DNA of 64,000 bases from Alphaproteobacteria bacterium (lineage in GTDB: Bacteria > Pseudomonadota > Alphaproteobacteria > Micavibrionales > UBA2020), in the NCBI GenBank assembly GCA_025934695.1, contig JAICWS010000001.1, forward strand, positions 1,269,301 to 1,333,300. The letters are read 5' to 3'. Below are positions 30,810 to 40,102 of this stretch, piece by piece (the stretch's first letter is position 1; each line of letters begins with the position of its first letter). The notes beneath the pieces are model-generated. The model saw only the letters and a program-made list of their open reading frames with translations, had not been told where the DNA came from and ran no database searches. The translations under genes and the position numbers were made by a program.

Positions 30810-31103
30810 TCACGCGCGGAAAAACTTCTCCATTTTCGCGGCAAGCTTGAAGTCCTTCTCCGTCACGCCGCCCGCATCATGCGTGGAGAGAGTGACCTCG
30901 ACGCGGTTGTAGACGTTGAACCACTCGGGGTGGTGGTTCATCTGCTCCGCTACCATCGCCACGCGTGTCATGAAGCCGAAGGCCGCGTTGAAATTTTCAA
31001 ATTCGAACGTCTTCTGGATCGCCGAACGGCCCTTCACGCGGCCCCATCCCCGATTTTTTTTCAAAAACGATTCGATGTCTTGACTCTCATTCACTTTTGC
31101 CAT
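30810..31103 (-). CDS. phhB: 4a-hydroxytetrahydrobiopterin dehydratase (PCD/DCoH family)
   Basis: [55 protein letters not shown]. Confidence 0.92.
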   Translation of the reverse strand: MAKVNESQDIESFLKKNRGWGRVKGRSAIQKTFEFENFNAAFGFMTRVAMVAEQMNHHPEWFNVYNRVEVTLSTHDAGGVTEKDFKLAAKMEKFFRA

Positions 31104-31185
31104 GGACAGATTCACTCCGATTCGGTACAGTTAGTTTCAGAGTTTAGCTTACCAGTTCCTGAAACGTCCATACGGGGTCACGCAG

Positions 31186-31635
31186 TTGGAAACGAAGGCG
31201 ATATTTGTGGGATTCACAGTCCCACCTTCGATCGAGGATATCGAAGAGATTGCCGCGGCCATCATCGACGATCTCCCCGAAGGACTGCAAAAGCACACCG
31301 GAAAACTGAAAGTGGTCGTGGAAGATTTTCCCGACGCCTTTATCGAGCAGGAACTGGAGCTGGAGACGCCCTTCGACCTGCTCGGCTGCTATCAGAGCTC
31401 CGGCCCCGCCGCCCTCAGCCACCTCGCGACGAACGGCAAGCGGCAGGACACGATTTATCTCTACCGGAGGCCCATCCTGGATACCTGGGCCGACACGAGC
31501 GAAGACATCACGCGTCTGGTCAACCGGATCATCGTCCACGAAATCGGCACGCACTTCGGATTTACACAAGATGACATAGAAATGTACGAGGAGGACATGT
31601 TCGGGGCGACGGCCCTGGACAAAGGCGCCGGTTAG
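31186..31635 (+). CDS. Metallopeptidase family protein (zincin-like, DUF1025)
   Basis: IIVHEIGTHFGFTQDDIEMYEED HExxH motif. TTG start assumed. Confidence 0.78.
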   Translation: METKAIFVGFTVPPSIEDIEEIAAAIIDDLPEGLQKHTGKLKVVVEDFPDAFIEQELELETPFDLLGCYQSSGPAALSHLATNGKRQDTIYLYRRPILDTWADTSEDITRLVNRIIVHEIGTHFGFTQDDIEMYEEDMFGATALDKGAG

Positions 31636-31668
31636 GGGTTTCTTGGCGCTGGTTGCTCCCTTAATAAG

Positions 31669-31703
31669 AGCCCGGTCTCTGGCACAGGAGACCGGGCTTT
31701 TTC
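31669..31703 (+). terminator. Rho-independent terminator
   Basis: agcccggtctc-tggcacag-gagaccgggct followed by ttttt. Confidence 0.85.
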
Positions 31704-31743
31704 ATTGCTGTTCCGCCGCAGCCATTCGGGCTAGACTTGCCTC

Positions 31744-32340
31744 ATGACAACGGACGCCTCCAGCAAAGAAACGCCCGGACCAAGCCACAACCGCGCCGTC
31801 ATCATCCCGTTCAGGGGCGTGGGCGATACTTATTTGAAAGCCTTTATGCCGGCGATTGGCGCCGCGATCTTCATCGGTTGCCATTTTGCCTTCCTGGCCG
31901 GCAATTTCTCCCTCTGCGCCCTGATCGTCGGGCCCTTTGTCATTTTAGGTTTAACTGTGCTGCATCTCGCGGTCGGGCGCATCGAGATCGATGACGGATA
32001 TATCTCGACCCGCAGCCTTCTGGGCACACGCAGGAGCATTGCCTTGCGCGACGTCGCCTCGGACATGATCCTCATGGGCACCGAAGGCAGTAAGTATCTC
32101 GAGATCAGGACTACGGCGGGCGCCGCGTTGCAGATACCCGATATGGGCTTTTCGCACGACGAGCTCGCCGATCTGCGCGCCGACATCGCAGAGCGCGTGC
32201 GGCGGGCGACGGGACGCGACGTTCCGACCGAACCGCCCACGACAGACGATGTGCTGCTGTGCTTTTTCATCTGTCTGCTGCCGGTGGCGGCGCTGGTCGT
32301 GATCAAGCTGGCGCAGCTGGTCCGCGCTTATTTCGGGTAG
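31744..32340 (+). CDS. Membrane protein, PH-like/unknown
   Basis: Hydrophobic segments at both ends flanking a beta-rich region (GYISTRSLLGTRRSIALRDVAS). Confidence 0.6.
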   Translation: MTTDASSKETPGPSHNRAVIIPFRGVGDTYLKAFMPAIGAAIFIGCHFAFLAGNFSLCALIVGPFVILGLTVLHLAVGRIEIDDGYISTRSLLGTRRSIALRDVASDMILMGTEGSKYLEIRTTAGAALQIPDMGFSHDELADLRADIAERVRRATGRDVPTEPPTTDDVLLCFFICLLPVAALVVIKLAQLVRAYFG

Positions 32341-32531
32341 CAGGATGTTCAATCCTGCTTCTGGAATACTTGTTCATTTTCGGCATCCTGGATATTTGCG
32401 TAATATACCGCGGCCGCTGGCCATAATGCCGGACAAGTCCCTTCATCCACAGCCTTCCCCTGCTCCATTGACTATCGATCCCTCAAAGCCTACACCGGAA
32501 ATAGGAATCATTTTTTTGAAGGAGTTTCTCC

Positions 32532-32891
32532 ATGAGCGTCGGCAAAGTCCTCAAAGACGTTTTCAACTGGCTGGCTGAAAAGCCCTCGTCCCAATACACG
32601 CTGGGCGGCGACAAGCTGTCGGTGAAGTTCAACCGCGCGGGCCGTCTGGTCGAGCGCATCAAGACAGTTCCCGCAGTCGCGGTCGGCGCGGCTGTCGCAC
32701 TGTTCGGCGTTCCGGCGGCCCTCGTCGGCGCGGTGCCGGTGACGGCCAGCGCACTGGCAGTCGGCTTCGGCATCGCCGTGCTCGGCAAGGCCGGCGGCCT
32801 GATCTCGGGCGGCATCGCCCACCTCGTCGCAAAGGGCGGCTCGTCGCTGATGAACCACCTCGCCAAGCCGAAAGCGCCCGCGAACGCTTAA
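32532..32891 (+). CDS. Hypothetical protein
   Basis: 119 aa; RBS aaggag; Ala/Gly/Val-rich hydrophobic centre. Confidence 0.6.
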   Translation: MSVGKVLKDVFNWLAEKPSSQYTLGGDKLSVKFNRAGRLVERIKTVPAVAVGAAVALFGVPAALVGAVPVTASALAVGFGIAVLGKAGGLISGGIAHLVAKGGSSLMNHLAKPKAPANA

Positions 32892-32899
32892 AATAGCGT

Positions 32900-33190
32900 T
32901 TGATCCCGCTTTCCGAAGACACAAAGGACCGCGTGCGCCGGGTATTCCCCGGCGACGCGTCCGCCGTGGAAAAACTCCTGCTCGAGCGCTGCGGCGACAG
33001 CCTGCCGCTCGTCCAGACATCTTATGACGCGCTGGCCGAGCGCATCCGCTTCGCGGTGCTGAAGCTTTCCGGCGGAAATCACGGTGAACTGGAACGGCAC
33101 ATCATTGAAGCGCAGAAGGACTGGCGCGACGTGCTGACGGCCGCGGGTTTCGCGCACGATATCGAGGCGCATAAAAAATGGCCGGCGTGA
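32900..33190 (+). CDS. Hypothetical protein
   Basis: 96-aa ORF (TTG start), short gap to the previous gene; KLSGGNHGELERHIIEAQKDWRDVLTAAGF. Confidence 0.5.
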   Translation: MIPLSEDTKDRVRRVFPGDASAVEKLLLERCGDSLPLVQTSYDALAERIRFAVLKLSGGNHGELERHIIEAQKDWRDVLTAAGFAHDIEAHKKWPA

Positions 33191-33213
33191 CATGCCGCGA
33201 GGACCAGCATCCT

Positions 33214-33468
33214 ATGTCCCTTGAAGAACGTATCTCCAGCATCGAAGACCGCAATACCCGGGTGACTCTCGACAAAGCCTGGGAAACCAGCCTGACGCGC
33301 CGCGCCGCCATCGCCATCACCACTTATTGCTGCGCCTGCCTGACGTTCATCATCATTATCCCGTCGTCGAACTGGTATTTCGCGGCGCTGGTGCCGACCG
33401 GCGGATACTGCCTCTCGACGCTCGGCCTGCCGCGGCTCAGGACGTGGTGGGAGCGGCGCAGGGCGTAA
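33214..33468 (+). CDS. Small 2-TM membrane protein
   Basis: AIAITTYCCACLTFIIIIPSSNWYFAALVPTGGYCLSTLGLPRL. Confidence 0.55.
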   Translation: MSLEERISSIEDRNTRVTLDKAWETSLTRRAAIAITTYCCACLTFIIIIPSSNWYFAALVPTGGYCLSTLGLPRLRTWWERRRA

Positions 33469-33597
33469 GACCAAACACATAACTTGGCGAAAGTCAGGGC
33501 CTAAAGAAAAGGAAATGGCGGAAATCGGGTTTAAACGATTGCCGCCATTTTATTGGATAGTTGCCAGACCCCGGCGTCCGCCGGGGTTGCAAAGCTC

Positions 33598-33840
33598 TTA
33601 CATGCGCATCCGGTCATCCGGCGTGGTGGACTTCACCCCGGGGATTTTGCGAATGTCGCTTTCAACCGACGCCATGCCGGCGTGAACGGAGATCACGTTG
33701 TCCGAACGCTTGCGCGCGGACGCCTTGGCGAACTGGGCGGAAAAGACGCCCTTGGTTTTCTTGATCTGGTCGAGGACGTGCTGCTTTTGCTCCGCGCTGA
33801 GGCGGTCTTCAAGTTGCGCTTTGAATAAAATTCCGATCAT
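33598..33840 (-). CDS. Hypothetical 80-aa protein
   Basis: MIGILFKAQLEDRLSAEQKQHVLDQIKKTKGVFSAQFAKASARKRSDNVISVHAGM... Confidence 0.5.
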   Translation of the reverse strand: MIGILFKAQLEDRLSAEQKQHVLDQIKKTKGVFSAQFAKASARKRSDNVISVHAGMASVESDIRKIPGVKSTTPDDRMRM

Positions 33841-33948
33841 TTGCTATTTCCTTTATTGCCGGTGAAATGCTGGCGCAACCATAGCGAACCGGAAAAACAA
33901 GTCAAACGGAAAACCGGGGCATAGGTGAACAGGTGATCAATCAGCAAC

Positions 33949-34560
33949 TTATCTCTTGTCAAACCCCACGAACACCTTCTTTCCTCCCACCGCCAGCGCG
34001 ATAAGGTCGTCGATCATGCGCTCGGCAGCGCCGGCGCCGGTCTGGTCGAGTTTGCCCTGAAGCGAGAGCGTCGATATGCCGTGCACGCTCGCCCACATCA
34101 GCTTGGCGAGGCGCGCGGCGGCTTTCGGGTCATCGCCCACATGCGGCATGACCGCGCCCTCGATGAGATCGAACATGCGCATCATCTTGGGCGCGTACCA
34201 TTTGGGCACCGGCGCGTCATCCTGCATGCGGTGTTCGAACAGCGCCGACCAGCGGTTATAATGCGCGCGTGCATAGGCAAGATACGAATGCGCGTAATAA
34301 CGCACGAGCTGTTCGGCTTTTTTTGGCGCGCGCGAGACTTCATCTTCATACCATTCGTCCAGCGTGCGCGCGTTCACGTTCAGGATGAAAGTGTCGAGAT
34401 CGCCGAACAGGTGGTAGATCGTCCCCACCGTATAGCCCATCTTCGCCGCGACGCCGCGGGCGCTGAAGCCCTGGTATCCTTTTTCGTCCATCATCTCGAA
34501 TCCGGCGCGGATGGCGATTTCCTTGAGCTCTTCCGTCGTATGTTCCGAGCGCCTGGCCAT
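33949..34560 (-). CDS. TetR/AcrR-family transcriptional regulator
   Basis: FSARGVAAKMGYTVGTIYHLFGDLDTFILNVNARTLDEW HTH region. Confidence 0.9.
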   Translation of the reverse strand: MARRSEHTTEELKEIAIRAGFEMMDEKGYQGFSARGVAAKMGYTVGTIYHLFGDLDTFILNVNARTLDEWYEDEVSRAPKKAEQLVRYYAHSYLAYARAHYNRWSALFEHRMQDDAPVPKWYAPKMMRMFDLIEGAVMPHVGDDPKAAARLAKLMWASVHGISTLSLQGKLDQTGAGAAERMIDDLIALAVGGKKVFVGFDKR

Positions 34561-34574
34561 GGTTTTCTCCCAAT

Positions 34575-34616
34575 TAATTCAACAGTGTATAATTGTTATT
34601 GAACACTGTTGAATTA
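34575..34616. promoter_or_regulatory. Inverted-repeat operator candidate in the divergent tetR promoter region
   Basis: taattcaacagtgt ...14 nt... acactgttgaatta, 14-bp perfect arms between divergent genes. Confidence 0.75.
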
Positions 34617-34660
34617 TATGGTATTCTGAACTCAGGAATCAAGAAAAAAGGAGCTTTATC

Positions 34661-34855
34661 ATGGATAAGCAGGACGATATCCGGAAAGAGCCCGCCGCCG
34701 AATCCGGGACCGGTCCCTCCCCGGTCCTGACCCTGCCCGCCGCCGAGGCCCGTGTGACCCAGGCCCCGGCGGCGTTGCAGGCGAAGGTCGACGCCTTCCT
34801 CAAGCTGCTCGAAGACAAAAGGAGCCTCACATGGATACAATTCGCGACCGACTGA
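34661..34855 (+). CDS. Small hypothetical protein, first gene of the DUF2157/DUF4401 operon
   Basis: 64 aa; overlaps the next start. Confidence 0.5.
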   Translation: MDKQDDIRKEPAAESGTGPSPVLTLPAAEARVTQAPAALQAKVDAFLKLLEDKRSLTWIQFATD

Positions 34856-35856
34856 CGCCCCTCGATCAAATCCCGGCGACGCGCCAGCTGGTCGAGGCGC
34901 TGTTCGCGGACGGGAAAATCACGCACGAGGCGCGCGAGTACGCGCTCAATCTCCTCTATCCGGCGCGCCGGTGGGGATTATGGGTATCGCGCCTGCTGCT
35001 CGCCCTCGGCGTGACGCTGACCCTGTCCGGCTTCCTTTATTTCTATGCCTTTAACTGGGCCGCCATCCCCGACATGGTAAAGCTCGGTTCCATCGAAGGC
35101 GCGCTCATCGCCTGCATGGGCGGCGCGCTGTGGCGCGGCCTGGAAACGCGGGGCGGCAAATTTTTCGCGCTGGGCGCGGCAACGCTGATCGGCGTGTTCC
35201 TGGCCGTCTTCGGACAGGTGTACCAGACGGGCGCCGACGCCTGGGAGCTGTTCGCCGCCTGGGCCCTGCTGATCCTCCCCTTCTGCGCGGCCTCCTGCTT
35301 CGCGCCGGTATGGGGTCTCTGGCTCGCCGTCGCCAACACCGGCCTCTATCTTTTCTGGAACCACTATCTGCCGCTGCACGCGCATACCGACGGCCTGATT
35401 TACCCGCTGCTCGGCCTGTTCAACACGGGCGTCCTTGCCATCCGCGAGATACTCGATAAGCGCATGCCCTGGCTCTCCCCCGCCTGGACGCGCAACCTGC
35501 CGGCCGTCATCGCGCTCTGTTGCGCGGTGGTGCCGCTCGTCTGCCTGGTCCTGGGATGGAAAGACGCGACGCCGGCCATGGGCTATGGCGGTGTCATCGG
35601 CATCCTGATCCTCGGCGGCTTCTACGGCTTCTTCCGCTACGTGAAGACCGACGTCCATGCGCTGGCGGGCACCCTGCTGGCCGGCTGCGTCGTCGCCGAA
35701 AGCGCGCTGTTCAAGATGATGGACATCAGGGAACTCGGCGGTGCCGGGATGCTTCTCCTCCTCGGCGTCGCCACGATCACCCTTTTCGCCAGCGTCATCG
35801 TCTGGCTGCGCAACCTGTCGAAAGAACTGGAGGTCTCGCCATGGATGAAGCATTGA
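34831..35856 (+). CDS. DUF2157-family membrane protein
   Basis: Multi-TM protein with soluble N-terminus followed by LLLALGVTLTLSGFLYFYAFNW; operon with DUF4401 and GDYXXLXY genes. Confidence 0.8.
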   Translation: MDTIRDRLTPLDQIPATRQLVEALFADGKITHEAREYALNLLYPARRWGLWVSRLLLALGVTLTLSGFLYFYAFNWAAIPDMVKLGSIEGALIACMGGALWRGLETRGGKFFALGAATLIGVFLAVFGQVYQTGADAWELFAAWALLILPFCAASCFAPVWGLWLAVANTGLYLFWNHYLPLHAHTDGLIYPLLGLFNTGVLAIREILDKRMPWLSPAWTRNLPAVIALCCAVVPLVCLVLGWKDATPAMGYGGVIGILILGGFYGFFRYVKTDVHALAGTLLAGCVVAESALFKMMDIRELGGAGMLLLLGVATITLFASVIVWLRNLSKELEVSPWMKH

Positions 35857-36971
35857 GCAAACTGGACGCCGGCAAACTGCTGTTCGCGCTGGAAAGCAAC
35901 CGCCACATCACTTCGCGGCAGCGCGAGCAGCTCGCAGACCGCATCCGCCGGAAGGAAACAAGCGCCGATCTTCCCTATTACCTGCGCCTGCTGGCCGGAA
36001 TCGGCGCCTTCATCGCCACGGGCTGCCTGCTCGGCTTCCTTGCCCTGACGAAGGTCATCGCCTTCGATAACGCCGCGGAAGCCATGGGCTGGGGCGGCAT
36101 GTTGATCGCCTGCGGCATCGTCCTCGCGCGCACCGCAGCCATCGACGCGGGCATCGCCTTGCATAGCTTCCTGATGCAGACATCCTTCTGCCTCGTCGGC
36201 GCCGGCAAGCTTTTGGCGATCTGCGGCATTGTCGGGCTCTTTCCGCATGATTACAGGCATAACGGCGGCGAACTGTGGAATGTCGCCTTCGCGCTGGCCG
36301 CCGTCACGGCGCTGACCTGGCCGTTCTATGATGTGTTCATCGACCGCTTCATATGCTCGGCCGCCACACTGCTGACGGCCATGTCGGCGATCATCGTCGG
36401 CCACGCCGGAAGTGAGATGACGGAGTTCCTGCTCAATGGCCTGCTGGTCGCCGAGCTTTGCATCGCGGGCTTCATCTTCACGAGCGGCCGCGCCGGCCGC
36501 AGTCTTGCGCCTTTGGGCTACGCGCTGCTGTCGGCCATCACGGTGATCGTCTCCTTTCTTTCCGTCGACGGCATCCGCGACCTTCCGTTTCACGCGCCCG
36601 TCTTCAGTCCCGCCTTCGCCAACATCGCGCTTGCCGCGGCTCTCGTGGGACTGATCGGCTGGGCGGCGGGCGATCTGAAGCGCCTGTCGCAGGAACCGCT
36701 GCTGATCGCGTCCGCGGGCGCGGGAATGCTGGGCTTCATCGCCACGCCGGGCATCACGCTGGGCCTCGGCCTCATGATCCTGGGTTATGCGCGCCTTAGC
36801 CGCCGGCTGCTGGCGTATGGCGGGCTGCTGACGGCCGCCTTCTTGTGCATCTATTACTATAGCCTGGCCCTGACGCTGTTCGAAAAATCGGGCGTGCTGG
36901 TGGCCAGCGGGCTGCTGCTGCTCGCAGGGTACGGCTACATGCGCTTTCGCAAACTGGACAAGGAGGCCTGA
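35841..36971 (+). CDS. DUF4401-family membrane protein
   Basis: Multi-TM, N-term LPYYLRLLAGIGAFIATGCLLGFL; position between DUF2157 and GDYXXLXY genes. Confidence 0.8.
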   Translation: MDEALSKLDAGKLLFALESNRHITSRQREQLADRIRRKETSADLPYYLRLLAGIGAFIATGCLLGFLALTKVIAFDNAAEAMGWGGMLIACGIVLARTAAIDAGIALHSFLMQTSFCLVGAGKLLAICGIVGLFPHDYRHNGGELWNVAFALAAVTALTWPFYDVFIDRFICSAATLLTAMSAIIVGHAGSEMTEFLLNGLLVAELCIAGFIFTSGRAGRSLAPLGYALLSAITVIVSFLSVDGIRDLPFHAPVFSPAFANIALAAALVGLIGWAAGDLKRLSQEPLLIASAGAGMLGFIATPGITLGLGLMILGYARLSRRLLAYGGLLTAAFLCIYYYSLALTLFEKSGVLVASGLLLLAGYGYMRFRKLDKEA

Positions 36972-36974
36972 TCC

Positions 36975-37514
36975 ATGAAAACGAAGATTTTCATCATCGC
37001 GTCGCTTTTGACCCTGTGCTTCTTCAACTGGTCGATCTACGCCAAGGAGGAAATCCGCCGCGGCGGCGAGCTTGTCTACCTCCAGCTTGCGCCGGTCGAC
37101 CCGCGCTCGCTCATCCAGGGAGATTATATGCGGCTGAATTACCGGCTCGCGAATGACGCCCGCCTGCCGTTCGACCAGCCTTCGCATGGCAATCTGGTGA
37201 TCAGCGTCGACGCCGATCACGTGGGCCATTTCGAGCGCATCGATAACGGCGCGCCGCTGAAGGACGGCGAAAAGCGGCTTCCATTCACGCACGATTACAA
37301 CACGCGCGTGACGCCGGATTCTTTCCTGTTCCAGGAAGGCCAGGCCGGCTTTTATTCCCAGGCCAAATACGGCGTCTTCAGGTTTAACGGACCCGACTCG
37401 AAAGTTCTCGTCGGCCTCGCGGATGAACGCAAGCAGCTGATCGAACCGCCGCCCGCTGCAGACGTCCCGACGCCACTTACGCGCAACGGCAACAGTCTTC
37501 ACATCACCCGCTGA
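36975..37514 (+). CDS. GDYXXLXY-domain protein
   Basis: VDPRSLIQGDYMRLNYRLA signature. Confidence 0.88.
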   Translation: MKTKIFIIASLLTLCFFNWSIYAKEEIRRGGELVYLQLAPVDPRSLIQGDYMRLNYRLANDARLPFDQPSHGNLVISVDADHVGHFERIDNGAPLKDGEKRLPFTHDYNTRVTPDSFLFQEGQAGFYSQAKYGVFRFNGPDSKVLVGLADERKQLIEPPPAADVPTPLTRNGNSLHITR

Positions 37515-37538
37515 CCCCGCACCACACCCTACGATAGG

Positions 37539-37569
37539 CAAGCCGCCCGCGTGGAGAACGGGCGGCTTG
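37539..37569. terminator. Hairpin between convergent genes
   Basis: caagccgcccg-cgtggagaa-cgggcggcttg. Confidence 0.7.
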
Positions 37570-37595
37570 GCCTTTCCGACGGAGAATAGCTTGGT

Positions 37596-38165
37596 TTAGG
37601 AGTGCTTTTGCTGTTGCTGCTGGGCGTTTTTTGACTGGCCCTGCTTCTGTTCGCCGCGCTCGCCACGCTCGCTGCGAATCTGCATCTTCTGCCCGCTGCC
37701 GTTGGACTTCGGGATTTCGATCGACAGGACGTGGTTCGCGAGCGTCACGTCCGCGCGGCCGATGTCAGCGCCTTCGGGCAGGCTCATCGACTGGGTGAAC
37801 GAGAAGCTGGAGTCCACACCGCCCTTTTTCTCCTGCTTTTCTGCGGAGATGGTCAGCATACCGTCTTCGGTCGAGATGTCGATGTCGTCGGCTTCGAGTC
37901 CCGGCACCGGCATCTTCACGTGGAAGCCCTTGCGGTCTTCGCTGATCTCGGGGTGCGGCATGCGGCGCGAGCCCATGAGGGACGAACCCATCATCGGCGC
38001 GGCGAAACGCATATTGTCGAAAGCGTCTTCGAACATGCGGCTCATATTGCGCTGCGCGGTCGAAAACATATTGTCCTCATCCCACCAAAAGGGGGACATG
38101 CTGAAGGGCGACCACATGGAGGGCATCTGGCCGGACGAGCGATGGATGGGGAGTTTCTGATCCAT
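37596..38165 (-). CDS. Small heat shock protein (Hsp20/alpha-crystallin)
   Basis: HPEISEDRKGFHVKMPVPGLEADDIDISTEDGMLTISAEKQEK...FTQSMSLPEGADIGRADVTLANHVLSIEIPK. Confidence 0.9.
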   Translation of the reverse strand: MDQKLPIHRSSGQMPSMWSPFSMSPFWWDEDNMFSTAQRNMSRMFEDAFDNMRFAAPMMGSSLMGSRRMPHPEISEDRKGFHVKMPVPGLEADDIDISTEDGMLTISAEKQEKKGGVDSSFSFTQSMSLPEGADIGRADVTLANHVLSIEIPKSNGSGQKMQIRSERGERGEQKQGQSKNAQQQQQKHS

Positions 38166-38280
38166 AAAGAATTCCTTTGCTTGCAAATGATGAAACGGTT
38201 TTCCCGGCATCACAACGCCCCCTGCCCCGCGGCAGTTCCGATACCCGAAATCGCAGGCCAGAGGATATCTTTTGGAGGAA

Positions 38281-38505
38281 TTAAAAGCCGCCCTTGCGGA
38301 ACTGCAACTGGCGCATGGGTTTCACGGCGAAGGAGGTCACACCAGCTTCCGTATTACGTACGATGCGCGCGTCGCGCTGGGCGCGGACGACCGGCGTGAA
38401 TTTCTGCGCCACGGTTCCCGGAAGAAAACCAATGTCTTTGCAGTTGGTCATCGCGGCCTTCGCCGCCGCGACATCTTCCGGATCCCAGTCCGTTTCCTGT
38501 GTCAT
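38281..38505 (-). CDS. Small hypothetical protein with C-terminal tail motif
   Basis: 74 aa; tail FAVKPMRQLQFRKGGF. Confidence 0.5.
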   Translation of the reverse strand: MTQETDWDPEDVAAAKAAMTNCKDIGFLPGTVAQKFTPVVRAQRDARIVRNTEAGVTSFAVKPMRQLQFRKGGF

Positions 38506-38666
38506 ATGTCCTCGGCCCTGTTATAGCGTCTGGACAATATACATATTTATTATGTGAATAACAAGTTTTTGAGCCAAATTCTGTTTAACACGCTGATTTT
38601 CAACCTTTTTTATTATTTTGCATAATATATTTCCTTGCGGTATATTTTTTCCCAAACGGAGAACGC

Positions 38667-39359
38667 ATGCTGCAAGCGATTCAGAAATTCGGCCGCGCCC
38701 TGAAGCGCGATTATCTGCCCCACGCGCCGGAGGGAAGCAAGAACTTCACCTTCGCGAAGGAATACGCCATGAACCTCGCGATCGTCTGGGGCGTCTGCGG
38801 CATTCTGGCTTGCGCCCTGCCATTTCCTGCCGTGGGCGGCATTCTGGTTTTCGCGGCTGAGGTCACGCCCGCTATCTTCTTCATGCGCCTGCGCGAGATC
38901 CGCAAAGAGATGAATAAAAGGACTTCCGGCAACATCCTCGATGAACGCGGCGAGATGGTCTGCCTCTCCGGTCCCGGGCGGCAGGTCAGCATTATCGAGA
39001 ACACGCAGAAGCTGGTGCGAAAGATGACGACCGGTTGCGAAGAGACGCCCGACTTGCCCGCGCAGGTCCGCGCCAAGCTGGCGCCCTATGTCGGCGATGG
39101 CGCGGAAGCCGCCGCCAGCGTGAATGCGACACAGAAGAGCCAGCCGCAGGAACGTATTTCCTTCCTGCGCCGCGTTTTCAGCGACGCGGGCGAAAAATTC
39201 TGCGTCGCTGCTGCCGTGCTGACGCCCTTCGGCATCGAGAAGAAAAAGGCGGCCGATTATGCCGCTGCGGTAGATGCCAGCGTCGCGCGCTGCCAGACGG
39301 GCCTCGCGCAGCCCTTAAAAGTAAGATCGCTGCGCCTCAAGCGGGAATTCCTCGCATGA
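38667..39359 (+). CDS. Orphan membrane protein (N-terminal 2-TM, cytosolic C-terminal domain), copy 1
   Basis: VWGVCGILACALPFPAVGGILVFAAEVTPAIFFMRL; GPGRQVSIIENTQKLVRKM shared with next gene; tail PLKVRSLRLKREFLA. Confidence 0.65.
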   Translation: MLQAIQKFGRALKRDYLPHAPEGSKNFTFAKEYAMNLAIVWGVCGILACALPFPAVGGILVFAAEVTPAIFFMRLREIRKEMNKRTSGNILDERGEMVCLSGPGRQVSIIENTQKLVRKMTTGCEETPDLPAQVRAKLAPYVGDGAEAAASVNATQKSQPQERISFLRRVFSDAGEKFCVAAAVLTPFGIEKKKAADYAAAVDASVARCQTGLAQPLKVRSLRLKREFLA

Positions 39360-40102
39360 AGGAAGCGTTCAAGAAGCTCGGTTGCATGATCCGGCGCGAT
39401 CATCTTTCCAAAACATCAATCGTGACCTGCGCGATGTTCCTGGCCGGCGCGGGCGTCGCTGGTTTGGTGACGGGCGCGCTGCTGCCCTGGTCGATGGCGG
39501 GATTGATTTTCTCTGGCGTGCTGGCCGGCGCTTTCGTTGCCTGCGAAGAACGCTCGATGCGGCGGATGAAAGACGCCGACATGGGCTATTGGCATCAGGG
39601 CGGCATCGGCTATTTCATGCACCTGCAGGGACCGGGCCGCAGCGTGGCTGTGGTGGTAAAGACGCAGAAGCTCCTGGAACGCGCCCTGAAAAAATATGCC
39701 AGGGAAACGGCTGTCCCGCCGGAAGCGATGAAGCGGCTTGAGCCCTATGTCCGCGACGCGCAGGAGGCAGGCCGGGCGGTGAAGGCTGTCGTGCCCAATA
39801 CACCCATCGAATTGCCGACGTTCGAATTCGTCCGGACCTATTTCAACGCGGCGGGCGGCAAGGAGAAAGAGATGATCGCGGCCATCGATCTTCCCCATGC
39901 GCCCCCGCCCTGGGAACTGGAAAAACTCCGGCGCGAAGCGGAAGAACGCCAGCGTGCGGCGGATGAGCTCCTGCAGCGCAAGCTCCGGCTCGAGACGGAA
40001 GAACGCCATCAACGGATTGTCGACGACATTTTACAGGGCACCAGCGGCGCCGTCACCGTCCGTGCGCTGCGGCTCAAGCCGAAATCAGCCCTTTCTCAAT
40101 AG
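39356..40102 (+). CDS. Orphan membrane protein, copy 2 (paralogue)
   Basis: ATGA overlap with previous gene; GPGRSVAVVVKTQKLLERAL similar to previous; tail AVTVRALRLKPKSALSQ. Confidence 0.65.
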   Translation: MKEAFKKLGCMIRRDHLSKTSIVTCAMFLAGAGVAGLVTGALLPWSMAGLIFSGVLAGAFVACEERSMRRMKDADMGYWHQGGIGYFMHLQGPGRSVAVVVKTQKLLERALKKYARETAVPPEAMKRLEPYVRDAQEAGRAVKAVVPNTPIELPTFEFVRTYFNAAGGKEKEMIAAIDLPHAPPPWELEKLRREAEERQRAADELLQRKLRLETEERHQRIVDDILQGTSGAVTVRALRLKPKSALSQ

